In this document: positions 58,687 to 64,000 of the stretch, piece after piece
Layout of the letters: each line of letters opens with the position of its first letter
How positions within the stretch are numbered: position 1 is the stretch's first letter
From: Begonia masoniana
Lineage: Eukaryota; Streptophyta; Magnoliopsida; Cucurbitales; Begoniaceae
Direction: 5' to 3'
Length of the DNA stretch: 64,000 nt
NCBI GenBank assembly: GCA_022432975.1
Contig: CM039502.1
Span: 18,113,453 to 18,177,452 of the forward strand
Notes under the pieces: model-generated
Told to the model about the DNA's origin: nothing
The model's input: the letters and a program-made list of their open reading frames with translations, nothing else
The model's database searches: none
Position numbers and translations under genes: made by a program

Positions 58687-60168
58687 ATTGTGCCAGCCTC
58701 TTTTTTCTTTTCAAGGGAAAGGTATTTCATGTTTATTCACTTACTTTCGGGAAGCTTCTTGTTCTCTACCGGCATTAATAAACACACGGATATTTAAACC
58801 ATTTGCATATGCATGTTCACACAAATACTAAGAGAATATTTAAGATGGAAGAATCTTATGCAGTTTCCTTCTGCGGAAATTTACACTTCTTTTAATCGAT
58901 GATATTGATATGGTTACATTCTTCAATTTTATGGATAATCATTAATGGTACCTTTTGCATATCAATTTTAATAGAATGAAGTTATGAGCATAGGATTTAT
59001 TTATTCTATATGATCCATCTTACAAGTTACAAGCAAGATATGGGGATAAATGGTAATATATTTCTGTCAATGCCTTTGTAAGACCGACTTCAATTTTCAT
59101 ATTATTACCTGGAATTCTTCTTATTGCAGATTGGATCTTGTTCTTCGGATCTAAGTGAAGTCGTGGCTCGGTTGCTTCGTTTTTTTTTTTCTTGTATAGA
59201 AAGGTAAGACTAGGGCTCCTTTGTTCCATTCCACCTAACTATACTTGGAAAAAGTTAAATGTATTGTGGGGTGCTTGGATTCTGTTGTTGGAGTTTGTAA
59301 TTTTGTACCTTATTCTTTCTAGATCTTAGTGATAAAAACGTTTGATGCAATTCTATCCTAATATCCTCTCCATCAAAGTGGAAGGGCTTTGGTGGCTAGA
59401 GTTATAAATGGATCAGTACTATCTCTGATTGCCCCAATTAATATTATCGGCTAGCATCTGCTTTGTTTAGACACTTTTCTGGAAAATTAAGAGGAAGAAA
59501 GGATGAGCATGTAAAAGCAAAACTGGCAGTAAAAACATAATTTTTTTTGTCGACTGACATGGTTTGTCTCCAATTTTGGAGGTACAAGGATGTGATTGAT
59601 GCTTAGAGAACTACTATTTCATAGACTAACTACTATTGCGTTATCGTACAGTCGAGAGAAGCCTAACTAAAAGTAAGCTTAATAAGAAGGCTGGTAATTC
59701 TCAAAATCAACGCAATGATCCATATTCATCGGCAGGCTCACTACTGCAGGAGGCAATGGAGGTATCGGTTGGAAAATGGATTTTGCAGTAGTTCCTAGTG
59801 ATGGGGAGATTCCATCAGTAGATTTAGAGAAGCTGATCTTCCTCTAAAGACCCTGTTAAGTTCAGATAGCTCTGAATTGTAAAAGAAACTTCTTCCGAGC
59901 TGCATCGATGGCAGCGGAAGAATGTTGGGTGTAGGAAGGATTCACTGTTTTTGATTGGTTGGAATTATACCTATTCGTCGTGCGCATGCATGCGGACACA
60001 CATGTGAGGGTTCATTATCCATTCTTTCATCAAACGAAGACTTCTTTGCAATTTGCCATTTCCAATTTGCATCACACAATTTGAAGTTGCTTCCAAAGTT
60101 GACTGACAGTAAGCAAGCAACTCTTTCCAGCTCCGAAAAACGTCAAAATTGAAATTTATCAACGAACG
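58687..60168. other. 3' flank and intergenic region
   Basis: No gene is firmly recognised. At about 59652-59850 an AG-preceded stretch reads as open sequence (containing 'WKMDFAVVPSDGEIPSVDLE' in one frame and 'NQRNDPYSSAGSLLQEAM' in another) and may be a decayed or missed exon. Confidence 0.35.
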
Positions 60169-61830
60169 TCAATTCTCCAGATTGGTTATGTCACTTTCGT
60201 CAGCTCTGTTCGGGTCGAAGGAAAGCAGCTCTATCATCCATAACATCTGTCTTGTAAAAGGCTTTGAGATGTCGCTCGAGAGAAACTCTTGAACCATATT
60301 GTTAACTTCAATCATGCTACACCCCGGAGTTTTCTTCATATTTTTAGTTCTCATGAGCCTCCTTATCCTCGACATCCCGTCCCACTTTCTGAGATCTGCA
60401 TAAATATTTGCAAGCAACACGTAGTTTCCTGCATCATCTGGTTCGAACTCCATCAGCCGGTTCATCGCGATATTAGCAATCTCTAAATTGCTATGAATCC
60501 TACTCGAACTCAGAAGCGAACCCCAAATCTTCGAATCTGGCTTCATCGGCATCATTTTTATAATATCGAGAGCCTGATCGAAGTTCCCAGTACGTCCAAG
60601 CAGATCGATCAAACATCCATAATGCTCGATTTCCTGATCCACTCGGAAATCTCTTTTCATGGAATGGAAGAAATTTAGCCCTTCATTCCATAGTCCTGCA
60701 TGGCTACAAGCTGACAAAAGGCCAAGAAATGTAATGGCATTAGGCTTGATCTTTGATTTTTGCATTGCTTCAAAGAGTTCAATGGCTTGCTGAGCTTTCC
60801 CATGATTTGCCAACCCTAAAATCATAGTACTCCATGAAATCACATCCTTCTCTGGCATTTGATTAAACAACTCCCACCCTCGATCGAGGCAGCCACATCG
60901 AATATACATTTCAATAAGAGCATTACAGATTTGCCTCATCTTCATAAACCCGTTTTTATCTGCGTAGAAATGAATCCATTTCCCGGCTTCGAGAGCTCCA
61001 AGATGAGCACAAGCGGGTAAGACGGATAGAATAGTTACATCATCAAGTTGAACACTCATCTTTTGCATCTTCCAGAAAAAATCCAGGGCTTCGCCGTAGC
61101 ACCCGATTTGAGTGTAGCCTGAAATCATGACTGTCCAAGAGACAGTAGTCTTCTGAGGCATTTCATTAAACATGGCTCTTGCATGTTTCATCTGTCCTAT
61201 TCTAGCATGCCCTGAAAGAAGACAGTTCCATGAAATTGCATCCTTTTCAGGCATTTCATCAAACAGTTTACGTGCATCAGCGAGATTATTACACTTGACA
61301 TACATAGCCAGTAATGAATTTTCCATCACATGATTAGAATTTGGCCCGATTTTCCAAATTTGAGCGTGAACTTGCTTACCGAGATCATGAAGAAGAAGCC
61401 CCGAGCAAGATTTGATGACAAATGGGAAAGTGAATTCATCAGGGAAAATAAGCGGGTGAAATACCATTTGCTTATACATGGCGATCGCTAGATCATACGT
61501 GTGATTATGGGTATAAGCTCTGATCATTGCGTTGAACAAGTATAAATTTGGATCAAAAACTTGCTTAAAGAGCCAATTTGCGTAGACCATGTTCGCACAA
61601 CCGCTGCAAACATCCACCATTTTCGTAGCCAAGTAATTGCTCTGTGAGAGTGAGAACTTGATTATATGGGCATGAGTTTTCTTCAATTCTACAAGGTTTG
61701 TGCAGTTTCGCAAAATAGCAAAGAAATAGCATTCGATTTCTTTGATGCTCAAGACGCTGATTCTCTGCACCATTGACGACTTCAAGGAATGCATTTTAAG
61801 CTCTAACATTGCAGCGAAAGCTACGTACAA
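60169..61830 (-). CDS. MEF21: PLS-class E+ pentatricopeptide repeat protein, MEF21-like RNA editing factor
   Basis: A single intronless exon of 553 residues. PPR motifs run from about residue 50 to 440, including 'NAMIRAYTHN', 'NSLLAMYVKC', 'ISWNCLLSGHARIGQM', 'VSWTVMISGYTQIG', 'NALIEMYIRCG', 'ISWSTMILGLANHGK', 'ITFLGLLSACSHAGL' and 'EHYGCLIDLLGRTG'. The E domain ('WGSLLSSSRIHSNLEIANIA', 'YVLLANIYADLRKWD') and a short E+ stretch ('KKTPGCSMIEVNN') follow. No DYW domain is present, so it would rely on a partner for deamination. The family binds organellar transcripts and specifies C-to-U editing sites. The close resemblance in order and wording to At2g20540 supports MEF21 and a mitochondrial location. 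The true start may be the second or third Met (MLELKM or MHSLKSS). Confidence 0.93.
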   Translation of the reverse strand: MYVAFAAMLELKMHSLKSSMVQRISVLSIKEIECYFFAILRNCTNLVELKKTHAHIIKFSLSQSNYLATKMVDVCSGCANMVYANWLFKQVFDPNLYLFNAMIRAYTHNHTYDLAIAMYKQMVFHPLIFPDEFTFPFVIKSCSGLLLHDLGKQVHAQIWKIGPNSNHVMENSLLAMYVKCNNLADARKLFDEMPEKDAISWNCLLSGHARIGQMKHARAMFNEMPQKTTVSWTVMISGYTQIGCYGEALDFFWKMQKMSVQLDDVTILSVLPACAHLGALEAGKWIHFYADKNGFMKMRQICNALIEMYIRCGCLDRGWELFNQMPEKDVISWSTMILGLANHGKAQQAIELFEAMQKSKIKPNAITFLGLLSACSHAGLWNEGLNFFHSMKRDFRVDQEIEHYGCLIDLLGRTGNFDQALDIIKMMPMKPDSKIWGSLLSSSRIHSNLEIANIAMNRLMEFEPDDAGNYVLLANIYADLRKWDGMSRIRRLMRTKNMKKTPGCSMIEVNNMVQEFLSSDISKPFTRQMLWMIELLSFDPNRADESDITNLEN

Positions 61831-62994
61831 GAAAATGCGTGAAGCAGAACAACATTTAGTCGTTTAGTCTCGACGCATCGGCTCTGAAAAACTGGGTGGT
61901 TCGAGACAAGATGGGCAGAGTTTGACCATGGGTTCGAGGGTGGGGATCTTCCCATAGCCATAGATAGCCACTAGCCAGCAACGATCCGATAAATTTAGAG
62001 CGGAGCCCAGAAAAACCCATTATCATCATCGACCATATTATGCAGATTTTGATGGTTTTGCAGATGGTGGATGGAGTAGTCCTCTGTTGTTTTGGTTGCT
62101 TTGGAGCTGTATGTTGTGCAGAGAACAAATATGATGTCCGTTCTCTCCTCTCTATATTTTGTTGTGTAAATATCAAAATGAATCTTAAATTACGTGAGTA
62201 TTTTCATATAACTTAAGTTTTTAATTTAATTAATTGATTTTTCTTAATTATATATTTTTTAAAAAAATATTTATTAAAATTAATTTTTCTCAAATAAATA
62301 TCACTAATTAAAACATAATTAATAAAATTAATTATAAACAAAACTTTCATTAATAAATTATTTTTTTAAATATAATCAGTAAAATAAATTAGAAGGACAA
62401 AATAATGACGTCAAATTAAAAGTTTAAAGTATAATTTGATTCAATTTTGATACTTTACCTTGTTTGGTTTTTACCAAACATTTTACCCAAATCAAATGAA
62501 TGATATTTTGGGTATAAGAACAAGGTGAAGTATAAAAAGGCAATGTTTTTCTATTTCAATGTTGGTGTTTAAGACAATTTTGGGTTACCTTTTCTATCAA
62601 GGTCCTCTTGTTAGCTGTGAACATGGCTTGTGTTTGCATGTTTGAAGAAATATATAAATTATTGAATTAATTCTCAACCCTCAAAACTTAATCTTTTAAG
62701 ATTGTCGGAAATTTATGACATGGGTTGCATCCAATCTAGCCTCATAAGCAAGTATACCCATCAAAGAAAACTTTTTTGTACAGATTTTGCTGGTGCTTAT
62801 CCAGAGATAGATGAGATAAAACATTCCATTCAGAAATCTTGATTGATATAAAGCATAGAAGATAAAAGTATTGTGATTCGACTTCTCGTAAATTCATGGC
62901 CACTCACCGGCTTTCCGCACCTGTTGATTCTCTTTTCCTGCAAAGCTAGCTTCTACATTCTTCTATATTTACTTTCACAGCTCACCTTTGAGAT
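61831..62994. other. Intergenic region between PPR and kinase genes
   Basis: No gene is recognised. The right part is the 3' untranslated region of the minus-strand kinase, and 62200-62420 is extremely AT-rich. Confidence 0.45.
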
Positions 62995-64000
62995 TTAGCT
63001 TTTAAAGAAGGGATGTTCGAGGGCTTGACGGGCTGTAAGACGCTCGGAAGGATCATATTTCAATAAACCATACAGCAAATCTGTAATTGGGGATCTCGAG
63101 GACTCTACGCATTTTGATATCATATCCTGTGCAAAATAAAAGAGGCCACTGTCAATCTTAAATAATATACTTCCATGACTAGATGTGTAGAAAGCAAGAA
63201 AATAAGGTAGGCACCTTTAAACGATCAAGCTTCTTTACAGCTCTGATACTCTCTCTCGAGACTGCTCCTTCAGGCCAGTTGAGATGCGATCCTCTCCTAA
63301 AGTACTTTTCCATGCTTTGACTGCATCGTGGCAGTAAGTTCTAAATGAGTTTATGAATGTTGACTACTTCAACAAAATAGACTCCGGACTCCAAATTCCA
63401 AACAAATATCGCATTGCAAACGCAGCATTCTGTTTAAGAAAAAAAAAAAGAGTAAAGAATAAGTACTTAGCCCTCTGAATCATATGCCCTGGCAACGGTC
63501 CCAACACCATCTCCATCATTGCCATATGCTCCAAGTTCTCATGCGTCTGGAATAATGCTTCACCCTACAATAACGCAAACCTTACCAAGTTTACTTGAAA
63601 TTTCACACTTGAACAAGATCTAAAAGATCTTAAGCTATGCACAACTGACCGTGCAGAGCTCAACAAGTATGCAACCAACACTCCATAAGTCACATGGATA
63701 ACTCCACCCTAGACCTACACACATTCATAAGTGCCAGTAAGAATATAGTTGGACATATAGGGGAAGAGAAAAAACATAGGAAAACATGAAATAAGAAAAT
63801 ATCAGAAGCAAATGAAGGCGGGAAACTCTTTCATGGCAACACCACAGCTCGTTCACCTAGAATAACCTCAGGGGCTCTGTAATGCCTCGTAGAAACAATG
63901 GAGCTATGATTCTGATTATCAAACGTAGTACTACCAAAGTCAATCAGCTTAATTGCACTAGACTTGGGCAAACACCTGAACTGCATTTCAGCCGATGGTA
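62995..64000 (-). CDS. AFC3: LAMMER-type dual-specificity kinase, AFC3-like (3' part)
   Basis: The visible exons are 63857-64000 (continuing beyond the window), 63650-63714, 63467-63564, 63215-63309 and 62995-63126. They encode the kinase C-lobe. The DFG motif is in '[15 protein letters not shown]'. The activation segment '[28 protein letters not shown]' is the AFC/CLK signature. '[12 protein letters not shown]' precedes the family's LAMMER motif, which here reads MAMMEM. The protein ends '[16 protein letters not shown]'. AFC kinases phosphorylate SR splicing factors in the nucleus. '[16 protein letters not shown]' and '[28 protein letters not shown]' fit AFC3 best. The catalytic loop and N-lobe lie outside the window. 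Confidence 0.93.

Noticed and set aside
1..64000. CRISPR arrays or prokaryotic operons
   Set aside because: The tandem repeats seen have no spacer/repeat structure of CRISPR type, and the window is plant nuclear DNA with introns.

Overview
This is eukaryotic nuclear DNA from a flowering plant, almost certainly a eudicot. The genes have many short GT-AG introns, long AT-rich intergenic spaces and nested LTR retrotransposons. The recognisable proteins are plant-specific or plant-typed: an E+ class PPR protein, a group C bZIP, an AFC-type LAMMER kinase, a plant ABC1K/beta-lactamase fusion and the 20S proteasome subunit PBA1. The species cannot be named from the sequence.

Layout. 1-8507: a tandem (unit about 5.71 kb) of a pol-less Ty3/gypsy-type element with 1.53-kb LTRs that carry arrays of paired palindromes. 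8508-10304: a gypsy-type LTR on the minus strand. 12117-13796 (+): a ChaC-like gamma-glutamylcyclotransferase. 14243-14925: a tandem repeat. 16454-20308 (-): a truncated Ty1/copia element split by a 2-kb solo LTR with a perfect 5-bp target duplication. 20763-25364 (+): proteasome subunit PBA1, preceded by a duplicated first exon. 25846-26132: a housekeeping-type promoter with no recognised product. 27312-28123 (+): a plastid-type DnaJ zinc-finger protein. 28677-30576: a 1-kb hexanucleotide array between two identical 358-bp segments. 32467-33896 (+): a DUF599 membrane protein. 34906-38096 (+): a bZIP9-like factor. 38322-38393 (+): initiator tRNA-Met. 39590-42257: a long-TIR DNA transposon with a hAT element nested in one arm. 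42654-50088 (-): an ABC1K/beta-lactamase fusion gene with an apparent 1-nt frameshift. 51440-58686 (+): an ER coiled-coil membrane protein whose intron 11 hosts a gag-only LTR element. 60169-61830 (-): a MEF21-like PPR editing factor. 62995-64000 (-): the 3' part of an AFC3-like kinase.

The genes are independent single-gene units and do not form a pathway. From memory of Arabidopsis locus order, the set looks like one ancestral block whose counterparts lie around At4g31290-31340, At2g24395-24420 and At5g24800-24810, which would make this window a merged view of duplicated Arabidopsis segments. The most notable non-genic signals are the LTR palindrome arrays and similar hairpin modules in an unrelated DNA transposon, the PBA1 first-exon duplication, the (ATTCAG)~167 array with its identical flanks, two GC-AG introns, and two separate LTR elements that carry Gag but no reverse transcriptase.
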